Below are positions 47,773-57,292 of a stretch of 64,000 nt of DNA, in pieces. Positions within the stretch are counted from its first letter, which is position 1. Each line of letters opens with the position of its first letter. The DNA is from Endozoicomonas elysicola. Lineage in GTDB: Bacteria > Pseudomonadota > Gammaproteobacteria > Pseudomonadales > Endozoicomonadaceae. The notes beneath the pieces were generated by a model. The model worked only from the letters and a program-made list of their open reading frames with translations, did not search any database and was not told the origin of the DNA. The stretch spans positions 3,390,583-3,454,582 of the forward strand of contig NZ_JOJP01000001.1 in NCBI RefSeq assembly GCF_000710775.1, read 5' to 3'. The translations under genes and the position numbers were made by a program.

Positions 47773-48097
47773 ATTTCAAGTGATATAAAATGAATATACA
47801 AAATAGACCCTTTGCAATCTAAAAGGTTCAGGAGGTAAATATATGATTTGATCAACCTGCTAGAAAAATATAAAGCGATCAATGAATAGACTACTAAAGA
47901 CTTATAAAAATCCTTTTTTCAATTATGCGCCATCATTCCCACACCACGACATTGCAGCTTTTTACACATTCAAGAAACGCTTGAGGCTACATTAAGCTAG
48001 GGGGGACTCCAAATACCCCATGCTATCTATGCAAAAAGCAAAGAGTACCAATATAGCACCCTTTGCCAGCTCATAATTTTATTAGAGATTTAAATAA
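47773..48097. other. Non-coding gap, AT-rich
   Basis: 325 bases between the orphan membrane protein gene and the exported propeller-like protein gene. I see no gene, RNA or U-run hairpin. It presumably contains the promoter of the orphan gene. Confidence 0.5.
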
Positions 48098-49717
48098 TCA
48101 ATCAATCTCAAGTCTAGTCTTACCCCAGAGGCTGGTGTAATGCAAACGACCATGCATATCAATCAGAATACCCGCATACAGGCTATTGAATCGAGAGCTT
48201 CCTAACACCCAGGTTCTAGCCGTTTCACCAGTCGTCCAATCAATAGCTTCAACGGTGTATTTCCCATCACGAGCACCCACGGTATAAGCCATATCAGATT
48301 GTGCGGCCATGGTTGGCGCAGCATTGAGAGAGCTTACATCCATATTAATCCACGCAGATTTAAACTCACGGGCAACGGGATCCCACTCAAACTTTTCAAC
48401 ACCATAAGGCTTGTAAGTATCATGATGCCCAACCCACCCCACAACCATGGAATCACGCCCTTCAGGGAGCCATCCGGGACGACCAGTAGGTGTATTATTC
48501 ACCACCATGGCACCATAGCCATTTACAAGCACTGACTGCTCGGTTTGAGTACCCTCATGAAGTGGCGTCATAGAAGTATTCAGGTAACCAGCAAACCGGG
48601 GATCATCAACTCCTTCAGGAGGCTCCCACCCTTCGGGAATTTCATTACGCCAGAACAACGCAATACCCATATGCTTTTTACCATCGGAAATAACGACAAA
48701 CTGATCTTCTTCACCAAAGCCCATCAGTGAAGGAGTAGAGCCTGAACCAGTGGTTTCGTTTGGATATTTGGCAACCCAGGCACCAAACCTTTTTCCAGAT
48801 CTGAACTTCCGCCCATCCCAGACAACTTTAACCATATAGTTTTCAGTAGCGACATAAACCCCACCGTCTTCATCAATGGTTACTGAGTTACGAACTGTGA
48901 CCTCGTCAACGCCGTCAATCATGGAAGCAATATCAAACACTTCCATTCTTCTCAGCCTTTTTGAGACCGCGACCAGCTTTCCATCACCAGCAATCATCAT
49001 GTACCAGCCATCAAAGGTCATATTCATCCCTACCAGGGAGCCACGAACCTCATCTGGCAGAGAAACGGTATCGAATTTCTTTATCTGTGAGTCTGGATCA
49101 CCTTCTACGGCATCACCATAGACATTGATAGAACTACTATATATGTCACTGCCGTCAACTGGATCAATACCAATCACATCGCTGCGACCAATAACAAACT
49201 GATTATCACTATTGATCACCGTATAGGCGCCAGAAAGGTCAGCCATTAAAGGGGCGATGTTTTGGAATACCCATTGAAGCCCTTGATCCGCACTTAGGGT
49301 ATCCATTTTCTCAAACACTTCCAGCCCCATCCCCATATTCAGATAATCACGGCCTGGGAGCTTATAAATTGACAAAACGTCATGGGTTTCATAATCAATC
49401 TTAACAATACGATCAGAACCACTACCCCACAAAACACGACGACCGTCAGGGTAAGAACCAGAAGTCGGTTGACCAAACTGGAAGGTACCTGATGCCAGCC
49501 AGGTTACATCCTGATAAGGATCCAGAACACGGCTTGGAGAGGTTGGCCCAGCACCTGGAACACTGGTCTGCTGTGCCGAGTTATTATGCCCGATCGGATT
49601 ATTGGAGTCCGCCAGATAAGGATTCAATGGTGCAGGGTTAGACGCAAAAACTGAACCCATGGCCATAGAGGCCATTACTGATGAGAATAACGCTACTTGC
49701 TTTAGTTTTGTTTTCAT
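48098..49717 (-). CDS. Exported propeller-like protein of unknown function
   Basis: The 539-residue protein has a clear signal peptide (KTKLKQ, hydrophobic core, cleavage after 'SVFA' near residue 26). The mature part has repeated short beta segments with Gly-Asp/Trp-Asp turns: 'VLWGSGSDRIVKIDYETHDVLSIYKLPG', 'GDGKLVAVSKRLRRMEVFDIASM', 'VTIDEDGGVYVATENYMVKVVWDGRKF', 'TVEAIDWTTGETARTWVLGSSRFNS'. This resembles a beta-propeller such as quinoprotein or SMP-30-like folds. No PQQ or arylsulfotransferase active-site motif is evident. Likely periplasmic or secreted. It lies in the accessory insertion between fimV and truA. Confidence 0.75.
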   Translation of the reverse strand: MKTKLKQVALFSSVMASMAMGSVFASNPAPLNPYLADSNNPIGHNNSAQQTSVPGAGPTSPSRVLDPYQDVTWLASGTFQFGQPTSGSYPDGRRVLWGSGSDRIVKIDYETHDVLSIYKLPGRDYLNMGMGLEVFEKMDTLSADQGLQWVFQNIAPLMADLSGAYTVINSDNQFVIGRSDVIGIDPVDGSDIYSSSINVYGDAVEGDPDSQIKKFDTVSLPDEVRGSLVGMNMTFDGWYMMIAGDGKLVAVSKRLRRMEVFDIASMIDGVDEVTVRNSVTIDEDGGVYVATENYMVKVVWDGRKFRSGKRFGAWVAKYPNETTGSGSTPSLMGFGEEDQFVVISDGKKHMGIALFWRNEIPEGWEPPEGVDDPRFAGYLNTSMTPLHEGTQTEQSVLVNGYGAMVVNNTPTGRPGWLPEGRDSMVVGWVGHHDTYKPYGVEKFEWDPVAREFKSAWINMDVSSLNAAPTMAAQSDMAYTVGARDGKYTVEAIDWTTGETARTWVLGSSRFNSLYAGILIDMHGRLHYTSLWGKTRLEID

Positions 49718-50243
49718 TAGTTATACTTCTTTTACTTAATGCAAGAAATCATTGATAGCAAAGAACCCGTCCGCATAAAACGAACTAACTCATTGCCAGA
49801 GTGAATAGTTCTGATCATAAGGTTTATTCGTTTTTTCTACCCTCCTATAACATCAGCCAACTCTTATTTATTTTGGTAATCGCCAACAGGCACATTATAA
49901 GCATTAATGAGTATCAATACCCATTGCAATTTTGAATACCCGTATTCATTTATATCAAACCGCTTCCTACAAACCCTACCGAGGCTATGTAGCTAATCAG
50001 ATGGAAGCAAGTATTTCTGACTTTCTGGACATTTACTATGCTGGCTACAATTATGGGAGCAAAAGGGCCTGTTTGATCACACAAGCATTCAGCAACCAAG
50101 GGGCTGTCGACTTTTCGTTGCAAGGCTATGCGGCCAATAGCTATATAATTGGAGTTAAGGGGTCACAGATTGACTGATCAATCAATCAGAAACATATGAG
50201 TTCAAATGAACAACTGCTTATAACCAGCCTCTTCCTCCTCCCC
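49718..50243. other. Intergenic region with a degenerate MITE end
   Basis: 526 bases upstream of the propeller-like gene. A short plus-strand open frame (49932-50177) begins only with TTG, lacks a ribosome site and has no recognisable product, so I do not call it. At 50100-50121 GGGGCTGTCGACTTTTCGTT resembles the end of the 10379 element and may be a decayed copy. An inverted TGAATACCCGTATTCA lies at about 49933-49948. Confidence 0.4.
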
Positions 50244-50274
50244 AAAAAAAAAGAGCTCCATAACGAGCTCTTTT
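50244..50274 (-). terminator. Intrinsic terminator of fimV
   Basis: On the minus strand AAAAGAGCTC-GTTATG-GAGCTCTTTT runs into nine T (plus strand A-run 50244-50252). It lies about 30 bases after the fimV stop. Textbook form. Confidence 0.93.
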
Positions 50275-50305
50275 AAAAATTAAGGTTTAATCAATCAAAT
50301 GAATG

Positions 50306-52651
50306 TTAGCTAGCTCCAGCACTCTCCAATAGTGACACGGCTTCCTGCTTCTGCTCATCACTGCCTTGCTCAATGACTTCTTGCAGAATAGCTGAGGCTC
50401 CTTCCATATCGCCCATGTCCATATAGGCCCTGGCAAGGTCAAGCTTGGTTGCAACTTCATCGCCCTCTGAAAGGAAATCAAGATCATCATCCAGAGAAGC
50501 TTCAAGACTGGATACACCCTCATCGGAGAATGCCGCCTCACTATCCTGAGCAAGATCATCTTCAGACTCTGAACCGAACTCAAGATCCAGGTCATCCAAA
50601 TCATCGAGATCAAAGTCCAGAGCCCCCTCATTCTGATTTGTCTCTGGTTGAGCAGCTGCTACAGGCTGCTCACTCGCCAGATCAGGCTCACTACCCACAT
50701 CAAAATCATCCAGATCGAAATCCAGATCATCCAGGGAGTCTACATTCTGTTCATCAGAGTCCAGTTCAAGATCGTCCAGATCCAGGTCTGGCATATCATC
50801 TTCTTCAACGGGTGCAGATACACCTTCAAACGCATCCGGGAATCTGGCCTTAAACACATCGGCTTCCCGGATAGCATCCGCATCACCGGTTGCTTCGAGG
50901 CCTGCCAACACTTCGTTAAACTTGTCGAGTTCACCACTCTCAGAGTGAACCTCAAGCAGCTTCAATTTAAGGTCAGCTCGCCCTGGCTCATTGAAAATAG
51001 CCTGACTCAATAATTCCTCAGCCTGATTCAAACGACCATAGGCAATATAAATATCAGCCTCACTCAATGGATCTTCTGTCTGCTGAGTCGTTTCTCCATC
51101 ATCCGCCTCAACTTCTTCAATAATTGAGTCATCAATGGCCAGCGCTTCATCAAACTTGAGCTCATCCTCAGCGCTGGGAGAGGTTGCCGGCTTTGGGGAA
51201 GCATCAATCTGTGCCTCCTCATTCAAGTCAAGTGGCTGAAAGTCCATCTCATCTTCTTCATCTACCAGCTCTTCCTGCTGTTTTCGACGACGTTGGTAGA
51301 ATAACCAGCCAGCACCGCCCAGCGGGATCAGCGCCAGAAGAAGCAGTAACAGAGGGTTGCCAAATAGTACATCCATCATGCCTGGCTTTTTCACAGGCTC
51401 AGGTTGGCGCTGAACGGATACCGGCGGCTTGGTAACTGGCTTCGCCTGACTCTGGCTTTGCCCCCCCTGACTCTGAAGTGCTGCCATCTGGTCATCTTTC
51501 ATAGCAACCAGACGTTTCAGGGTAGCAATCTGGTCATCAAGATCTTTTAATCGACTCTTTAGCTCTGCATTCTCGCGACTCAACTTATCGAGCTGCTCAC
51601 GAGTCATTGCCAGTTCAGTTTGCAGAACAGCATTGCCTTCCACAGAGTCTCCGCCCAAGTCCTGACCACGACCGGAAGCTGAATCACCAGAGACGATAGC
51701 CAGTTTGCCATCCACAGATTTTGGAGCATCCCGGGAAACAGCAGAAGTTCTGCGAGTAGCATCCAGCTGGGCCACCTGACTGCGCCCCTGCCATTCACGA
51801 TTCTGTCTGGAAACATCGGCAATGGCTTCACGCACCGTCAAACGGGTAATATCACTACGACTCGGCACTCTGAGAACTTGACCACTTTTGAGGCGGTTAA
51901 TGTTGTTATCAATGAAGGCTTGAGGATTGCCACGCTGGATCGCCAGCATGGTTTGTTGCACTGTTACACTGGAGTCAGGGCGTACTCTTTCAGCAATCTC
52001 CCAGAGACTGTCATTGCGGTTAACCCGGTAAGTCTGAGCTGAACTTCCGTTCCTTCCTGCAGCAGAATAATTTCGATCAGAAGACACTCTTTGTACTTGC
52101 TGACGCTGATTATAATCCTTGTAATCAACCGGGTCAGGAGATGGCAGGTAATCGCGATTCGTCGTAGGCGGCTCATCCCAGACAGGGTTGGTACCATAAT
52201 GTGCCGGTACTGAACTAGGCTTTACAACGGGCACTGAAGCTTGCCCATTAAAGGCTGGAGGATCCAGAAGCAGGGTATACTCTTTCAATAGACGGCCACT
52301 GGGCCAGTGCACTTCAACCAGAAAATTGAGATAGGGCTCGTGAATAGGACCTGAACTGGTTACCTTGATGAGACCTTTACCATCCGGACCGACTTCCGTT
52401 TTGAACTGAAGATTATTTAACATGAAAGGGCGTTCAACACCTGCCCGCTCAAAATCTGACTTACTGGCCAGGTTGGACAGTATTTCCCTGCGAGTGAGAT
52501 CATTGACCTGCATCAACTCAATTTCAGCAACCAGAGGTTGATTCAAAGCAGAATAAAGCTTCACATCCCCCAGACCCAGCGCGTAGGAATTAGCTGAAGC
52601 AATACCCCCTGCCAGCGCTGACATCACTACTACAAGTTTTTGCAGTCTCAT
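50306..52651 (-). CDS. fimV: FimV pilus-assembly / polar hub protein
   Basis: FimV is a peptidoglycan-binding polar protein that supports type IV pili, type II secretion and cAMP signalling in Pseudomonas. The 781-residue product has a signal peptide, the conserved N-terminal domain ('LGLGDVKLYSALNQPLVAEIELMQV' to 'YLNFLVEVHWPSGRLLKEYTLLLDPP'), and a LysM domain with 'YRVNRNDSLWEIAERVRPDSSVTVQQTMLAIQRGNPQAF' (about 207-260). A coiled coil (about 345-395) and one membrane helix ('LLLLLLALIPLGGAGWLFYQ', about 436-455) follow. The cytoplasmic region is very acidic with TPR-like helices, and the C-terminal FimV motif 'TKLDLARAYMDMGDMEGASAILQEVIEQG' is present. Shorter than P. aeruginosa FimV (about 919 aa), mainly in the acidic part. 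Confidence 0.95.
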   Translation of the reverse strand: MRLQKLVVVMSALAGGIASANSYALGLGDVKLYSALNQPLVAEIELMQVNDLTRREILSNLASKSDFERAGVERPFMLNNLQFKTEVGPDGKGLIKVTSSGPIHEPYLNFLVEVHWPSGRLLKEYTLLLDPPAFNGQASVPVVKPSSVPAHYGTNPVWDEPPTTNRDYLPSPDPVDYKDYNQRQQVQRVSSDRNYSAAGRNGSSAQTYRVNRNDSLWEIAERVRPDSSVTVQQTMLAIQRGNPQAFIDNNINRLKSGQVLRVPSRSDITRLTVREAIADVSRQNREWQGRSQVAQLDATRRTSAVSRDAPKSVDGKLAIVSGDSASGRGQDLGGDSVEGNAVLQTELAMTREQLDKLSRENAELKSRLKDLDDQIATLKRLVAMKDDQMAALQSQGGQSQSQAKPVTKPPVSVQRQPEPVKKPGMMDVLFGNPLLLLLLALIPLGGAGWLFYQRRRKQQEELVDEEDEMDFQPLDLNEEAQIDASPKPATSPSAEDELKFDEALAIDDSIIEEVEADDGETTQQTEDPLSEADIYIAYGRLNQAEELLSQAIFNEPGRADLKLKLLEVHSESGELDKFNEVLAGLEATGDADAIREADVFKARFPDAFEGVSAPVEEDDMPDLDLDDLELDSDEQNVDSLDDLDFDLDDFDVGSEPDLASEQPVAAAQPETNQNEGALDFDLDDLDDLDLEFGSESEDDLAQDSEAAFSDEGVSSLEASLDDDLDFLSEGDEVATKLDLARAYMDMGDMEGASAILQEVIEQGSDEQKQEAVSLLESAGAS

Positions 52652-52762
52652 CGTGAATCCTTGTTATATACATAGACTGTTTGAGCTCCTCCTGCCTCCA
52701 GCTGCCGAGAGCAGCCCCCTTTCCCGGCACAGCAAGGAACACCAAGCAGTTAGCCTAAGTTA

Positions 52763-53782
52763 TCACTTAGCAAAGTCTTTTATCAATAACCCAATCAATT
52801 CAACAGCATGAACAGCACCTCTCTTGAGGCTATCGGCCACAAGCCAAAAACTCAAGTCTGTTCCATAATCCGATTTCTGCTGGATTTTACCAATATGCAG
52901 TTGATCACTTCCTGCTGCATCTTCAACGGTGGGCAAATCCGAGCCATCAGACACTGATACGTGGGGAAGTTCTGATAGTAAAGACTGTATTTCCTGAATA
53001 TCAACCGGTTGGACAGTATCCAGATCAATGATATAGCTGTCACCAAAAAATACAGGAGCTGTGATACAGGTCACACGGATGTCCAGCTCTTCTCCCAGAA
53101 TCACCAGCAACTCATTTCGTATGCTGGCTTCATTACTGATCTCTTTACCCTCTCCAGCTTCCTTCTCCGGTATCAGGTTATAAGCCAGACGACTGGAAAA
53201 ATCACCTGGTTCTACCGGCTTACCATTGAGTAGCTCTATCGTTTGCTGGCGCAGAGCATCAACACCCTTCTTCCCCAGTGAGGCGACCGGCTGCATGATA
53301 ACCAGGTTTATGCGGCTAAGAGAGAATTGCTGATTAAGCTTTTGCAACACAGGCAACAGGCTGGCAATGGCAGATCCGGGCACGGCAAAATAACGATTAT
53401 CCGCCGCCTCGTCGATAAAATACTCATTCAAGCCAGCCATGACCGGCAAGGTATACCCTTGCGATGCAGCCCCCCTGGACGCATCAATAATGGCACAGCC
53501 ACCTTCAATCGCCCGAGTCATCAATTCCGCATTCCGATTGCACCCGGCAGGCATGACCAGAAAGTCCGTAGAGGAAAAGTCTGCATCATCCACAGAAATA
53601 AATTCCAGTGTCTCGCCATGAAATTCAACAGAGCCTGAAGAATGGGAGGATTCACAGAGTGGATGAAGACTCATGACTGGCAACGGCTTACCATCAAACA
53701 GTTGCTCTTCTAATTGCCGAACCAGAGCCTCGCCTGCCAGCGTATCGGCAGCATAAATCGCAATATTGTATGTTCGGTTCAT
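52763..53782 (-). CDS. usg: Usg-like protein, aspartate-semialdehyde-dehydrogenase paralogue without catalytic Cys
   Basis: The 339-residue protein has the ASADH fold: N-terminal 'IAIYAADTLAGEALVRQLEE' and C-terminal dimerisation region 'VTCITAPVFFGDSYIIDLDT'. At the place of the nucleophile (NC in true Asd) it reads 'YFAVPGSAIASLLPVL', with no cysteine. This is the situation in Usg-type proteins, which lie beside asd/truA/fimV in Pseudomonas and enterics and are thought not to have dehydrogenase activity. True Asd is encoded at 54920. The role is unknown. Confidence 0.85.
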   Translation of the reverse strand: MNRTYNIAIYAADTLAGEALVRQLEEQLFDGKPLPVMSLHPLCESSHSSGSVEFHGETLEFISVDDADFSSTDFLVMPAGCNRNAELMTRAIEGGCAIIDASRGAASQGYTLPVMAGLNEYFIDEAADNRYFAVPGSAIASLLPVLQKLNQQFSLSRINLVIMQPVASLGKKGVDALRQQTIELLNGKPVEPGDFSSRLAYNLIPEKEAGEGKEISNEASIRNELLVILGEELDIRVTCITAPVFFGDSYIIDLDTVQPVDIQEIQSLLSELPHVSVSDGSDLPTVEDAAGSDQLHIGKIQQKSDYGTDLSFWLVADSLKRGAVHAVELIGLLIKDFAK

Positions 53783-53926
53783 GAAAAGAAGGTCTCAGTC
53801 ATAAAAATCCATAAAACATAAATGCGATCCTGATCCAACCCTCAATCAGAACAGCATAAATGATAGAAAACCGTTGACTGTATACAGAGCCTTTACATCA
53901 GGCAAGCAGTTTCTCTCGCGCCCAAT

Positions 53927-54376
53927 TCAGGCACTCCCTCTGGAAAGTTTGAAATGCCCACGAGCTATAGCAATAGGCAGCTCTCTTTTGCTTTGCCATG
54001 CTGTAACGGCCACATTAGCCACCCTGGCTCCCTGACGGCAAACCTCACAATGGACATAGGTATCTTTTGGCTGCCCTGTCCGCAGGTAATCAATGGAGAA
54101 GTCAATAATTTTTGGCAATCGCGGTTCATCCATAAACAGCATTAGATGCAGTGCCGCTGACATTTCCATAAAGCCACCAATAACCCCTCCATGTATAGCA
54201 GGCAGAATGGGGTTGCCGATATTGCTCATCTGGTGTGGCAAGGTAAACAGTGCATCATCACCCATCGGGGTACACTGCATTCCTATCAGGCTGGCATAGG
54301 GAATACCATTGGTCAGAATGCTGTAATCTCTTGAGTCACGGGCTTCCTTTATGATCCTGGCAAACTCTGGCTTCAT
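53927..54376 (-). CDS. PaaI-type hotdog thioesterase (second of a pair)
   Basis: The 149-residue hotdog protein carries 'HQMSNIGNPILPAIHGGVIGGFMEMSAALHLMLFMDEPRLPKIIDFSIDYLRTGQPKDTYVHCEVCRQGARVANVAVTAWQ', the PaaI/YbgC-type arrangement with 'IHGGVIGGFME' as active-site helix start. It probably hydrolyses an acyl-CoA thioester; the substrate is unknown. Its start overlaps the stop of the upstream thioesterase gene by 4 bases (ATGA), suggesting that both are made together. Confidence 0.82.
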   Translation of the reverse strand: MKPEFARIIKEARDSRDYSILTNGIPYASLIGMQCTPMGDDALFTLPHQMSNIGNPILPAIHGGVIGGFMEMSAALHLMLFMDEPRLPKIIDFSIDYLRTGQPKDTYVHCEVCRQGARVANVAVTAWQSKRELPIAIARGHFKLSRGSA

Positions 54377-54837
54377 TGAAAATGCTCCTGCATCGACTTC
54401 ATGGAGTTCCGTCCAACCCGCATAAACGTTCCTACTGCATGAGCAACGGGCTTATCGCGGCTCTCCTGATAGACAACACCCCGGGTAAACACCATGGAGC
54501 GGGTAATATGGTATGCCTCGGCAAAGGCTCTGACCGCCTTTCCCGGCTCGGCTGTTTTCATATGGTCGATGCGTAGATCCAGTGTCGGACAGGCTTCCAG
54601 CTGCTCCATACGGGTAAACACTGCAAGTCCACAACAAGAGTCCATAAGCGTTGTGATCGCACCCGAATGAATAACACCGGTTTCCGGGTTACCGACCAGA
54701 CGATCATCATAGGGCATCTCCAATTCAATGCCGTCACGACCAGCTTTGATCAGCGACATATTCAAGTGAAGACAATGTGGAATCACTTTGACAAAGTTGC
54801 TGGCAAATTCTGTCAGCTGTTCTTCCGTAAGCATCAT
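54373..54837 (-). CDS. PaaI-type hotdog thioesterase (first of a pair)
   Basis: The 154-residue hotdog protein has 'LEMPYDDRLVGNPETGVIHSGAITTLMDSCCGLAVFTRM', in which 'GVIHSGAITTLMDS' corresponds to the PaaI catalytic segment, then 'CPTLDLRIDHMKTAEPGKAVRAFAEAYHITRSMVFTRGVVYQE'. The two neighbouring genes share the fold but little sequence, so they are old paralogues or a heteromeric pair. The start is a double ATG (54837 or 54834). An apparent terminator separates it from asd. Confidence 0.83.
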   Translation of the reverse strand: MMLTEEQLTEFASNFVKVIPHCLHLNMSLIKAGRDGIELEMPYDDRLVGNPETGVIHSGAITTLMDSCCGLAVFTRMEQLEACPTLDLRIDHMKTAEPGKAVRAFAEAYHITRSMVFTRGVVYQESRDKPVAHAVGTFMRVGRNSMKSMQEHFQ

Positions 54838-54862
54838 GACTCAACTTCTAATTGTTATATTG

Positions 54863-54891
54863 TAAAAGCCGGAAGGCGTTACCTTTCCGGC
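54863..54891 (-). terminator. Probable terminator of the leu-asd transcript
   Basis: GCCGGAAAGG-TAACG-CCTTCCGGC (one bulge) on the minus strand, followed by TTTTAC, 28 bases after the asd stop. Confidence 0.7.
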
Positions 54892-54919
54892 GATCTGATT
54901 TCACGACAAGAAGAATTGA

Positions 54920-56041
54920 TTACAGCAGAATCGTCAACATACGACGCAGAGGCTCCGCCGCCCCCCATAACAACTGATCACCCACGGTGAACGCAGTCAG
55001 ATACTCAGGTCCCATATTCAATTTGCGTAAACGCCCTACCGGAACGTCCAAACGACCTGTCACAGCTGCTGGGGTTAAGTGCTGAATGGTTTCTTCCCGG
55101 TGATTGGGCACCACTGAAACCCAGTCATTGGCACCGGCAATCATCGCTTCAATATCCGCCATGGGAATGTCTTTACGCAGCTTGATGGTCAATGCCTGAC
55201 TATGACAGCGCATAGCGCCGATACGAACACACACACCATCAACCGGAACCGGTGACGCCTGACGACCCAGGATCTTGTTGGTCTCTGCCTGAGCCTTCCA
55301 CTCTTCACGGCTCTGACCATTCTCCAGTTCTTTATCAATATAAGGAATCAGACTACCAGCCAACGCAACACCAAACTCACTCTGCGGCAGATCAGCGCTT
55401 CTTAACAGGGACGAGGTTTTGCGATCAATATCCAGAATGGCACTGGCCGGATCCGCCAGTTCTGCGGCAACATTGCTTTGAATGCAACCCATCTGGCTGA
55501 TCAGCTCACGCATATTTCGTGCACCTGCCCCGCTGGCGGCCTGATAGGTCATGGCACTGACCCATTCCACCGCATCCTGCTGGAACAACCCGCCAATGGC
55601 CATCAGCATCAGGGAAACCGTGCAGTTACCACCGATAAAATTCTTAACGCCATCATTCAGTGCCCGATCAATGACATCACGGTTAACCGGATCAAGAATA
55701 ACCACTGCATCATCTTTCATGCGCAGTGAAGAAGCAGCATCAATCCAGTACCCTTCCCAGCCACTGTCACGAAGCGGTTGAAAGACTTTGCCCGTATAGT
55801 CGCCACCCTGGCAGGAAATAATAACGTCCATTTCACGGAGAGCATCAACATCATGGGCATCCTGTAATGCACCCACAGGAACGCCAACATCAGGCCCTGA
55901 TTGTCCCAGTTGAGAGGTGGTAAAGAATATAGGTTCTACACCTTTGCCCTTTAGCCGGGCAAAATCATTTTCTTCCTGCATGCGCTCCATCAATACGGAG
56001 CCAACCATGCCTCTCCAGCCAACAAAACCTACTTTTTTCAT
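54920..56041 (-). CDS. asd: Aspartate-semialdehyde dehydrogenase
   Basis: Asd reduces aspartyl phosphate to the semialdehyde, the branch to lysine/diaminopimelate, threonine and methionine. The 373-residue protein begins '[27 protein letters not shown]' as in the gram-negative type. It has the nucleophile Cys140 in '[19 protein letters not shown]', '[22 protein letters not shown]', '[19 protein letters not shown]' and ends '[14 protein letters not shown]'. I start at the ATG at 56041; the GGGGGAG just upstream is its ribosome site, and the TTG 15 bases earlier in frame is not needed. Confidence 0.96.
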   Translation of the reverse strand: MKKVGFVGWRGMVGSVLMERMQEENDFARLKGKGVEPIFFTTSQLGQSGPDVGVPVGALQDAHDVDALREMDVIISCQGGDYTGKVFQPLRDSGWEGYWIDAASSLRMKDDAVVILDPVNRDVIDRALNDGVKNFIGGNCTVSLMLMAIGGLFQQDAVEWVSAMTYQAASGAGARNMRELISQMGCIQSNVAAELADPASAILDIDRKTSSLLRSADLPQSEFGVALAGSLIPYIDKELENGQSREEWKAQAETNKILGRQASPVPVDGVCVRIGAMRCHSQALTIKLRKDIPMADIEAMIAGANDWVSVVPNHREETIQHLTPAAVTGRLDVPVGRLRKLNMGPEYLTAFTVGDQLLWGAAEPLRRMLTILL

Positions 56042-56109
56042 ACTGCTCTCCCCCAAAAAGCCATCTCCACTGCGAGCAGGCAGCAGAAATGGCTGTCACG
56101 CAATAAAAG

Positions 56110-57192
56110 TTATGAATTCAGCAAACAACCAACAACCGCATCACCCATTTCTACGGTTCCCATCAACTGGCAACCTTCAGAAGCGATATCGCCAGTCCGG
56201 TAGCCTTTATCAAGCACGTCACTGACCGCTTTTTCAATCGCATCAGCAGTGTCACCTTCTCCAAGGGAATAGCGAAGCAGCATGGCCAATGACAGTATCT
56301 GAGCCAGAGGATTTGCTTTGTTTTCCCCGGCAATATCGGGTGCCGAACCATGTACCGGCTCATACATTCCCTGGTTCTTTTCATTCAGGGATGCAGAAGG
56401 CAACATACCAATGGAACCCGTCAGCATAGCTGCGCAGTCGCTGAGGATATCACCAAACATATTACCGGTGACCATTACATCAAACTGCTTTGGCGCACGA
56501 ACCAGCTGCATGGCCGCATTATCAACATACATGTGGCTCAGCTCAACATCGCTGTAACTGCCGGACTCTTCAATCACCACATCACGCCATAGGGCTGTAA
56601 CTTCCAAGACATTGGATTTATCAACTGAGCACAGACGCCCACCACGCTTCTGAGCAGCCTCAAAGGCAACCTTGGCAATACGCCTAACTTCAGACTCCCT
56701 ATATACGTAAGTGTTGAATCCTTCACGCTCACCATTTTCCAACGTTCGTACACCACGGGGCTCACCAAAATAGATCCCACCGGTCAGCTCGCGTACGATA
56801 AGGATATCCAGGCCAGCCACCAACTCTGGTTTCAGGCTGGAAGCTTCAGCCAGCTGTGGAAAGAGAATGGCAGGACGCAGATTGGCAAAAAGATCCAGCT
56901 CCGAGCGGAGTTTCAACAGCCCTTTTTCAGGGCGGTTAGCCATGGGCTGGCTGTCCCATTTAGGGCCACCCACGGCTCCAAACAGAATGGCATCTGAACG
57001 TTTTGCCACAGCCAGGGTTTCATCACTAAGAGGCACACCGTCTTTATCAATGGCTGCACCACCAACCAGACCATGGCTGACTTCAATATCGAGTCCAAAG
57101 CGCTGTTTAGCGGCTTCCAGTACCTTCAAGGCTTCGGTCATAATTTCCGGACCAATGCCATCGCCAGGAAGACATAAAATCTGCTTACTCAT
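56110..57192 (-). CDS. leuB: 3-isopropylmalate dehydrogenase
   Basis: LeuB oxidatively decarboxylates 3-isopropylmalate in leucine synthesis. The 360-residue protein has '[22 protein letters not shown]', '[11 protein letters not shown]', '[22 protein letters not shown]', '[15 protein letters not shown]', '[18 protein letters not shown]', '[26 protein letters not shown]' and '[33 protein letters not shown]'. All are canonical, including the substrate-binding arginines. The ATG has AGGAATA upstream. Confidence 0.97.
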   Translation of the reverse strand: MSKQILCLPGDGIGPEIMTEALKVLEAAKQRFGLDIEVSHGLVGGAAIDKDGVPLSDETLAVAKRSDAILFGAVGGPKWDSQPMANRPEKGLLKLRSELDLFANLRPAILFPQLAEASSLKPELVAGLDILIVRELTGGIYFGEPRGVRTLENGEREGFNTYVYRESEVRRIAKVAFEAAQKRGGRLCSVDKSNVLEVTALWRDVVIEESGSYSDVELSHMYVDNAAMQLVRAPKQFDVMVTGNMFGDILSDCAAMLTGSIGMLPSASLNEKNQGMYEPVHGSAPDIAGENKANPLAQILSLAMLLRYSLGEGDTADAIEKAVSDVLDKGYRTGDIASEGCQLMGTVEMGDAVVGCLLNS

Positions 57193-57216
57193 TGTTATTC
57201 CTTATTAATAGCCACT

Positions 57217-57288
57217 TTTGAACCACAAAAACCACGGAACGCACATAGCTTTTTATCAAGCTTTGCTTTATGAGCTCTGCGGTTCAAA
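57217..57288. repeat. Inverted repeat between leuB and leuD
   Basis: TTTGAACC (57217-57224) and GGTTCAAA (57281-57288) bound a 72-base stretch that fills most of the 100-base gap between leuD and leuB. It can form a hairpin in the leu mRNA. No U-run; function unknown. Confidence 0.45.
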
Positions 57289-57292
57289 CAAA

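Noticed and set aside
48098-49717. Arylsulfotransferase or PQQ-dependent dehydrogenase
   Set aside because: The repeat pattern suggests a propeller, but I could not find active-site or PQQ-ligand motifs of either family.
49932-50177. 81-residue plus-strand open frame in a gene-poor region
   Set aside because: Only a TTG start, no ribosome site, no recognisable product, and part of it overlaps a possible decayed MITE end.
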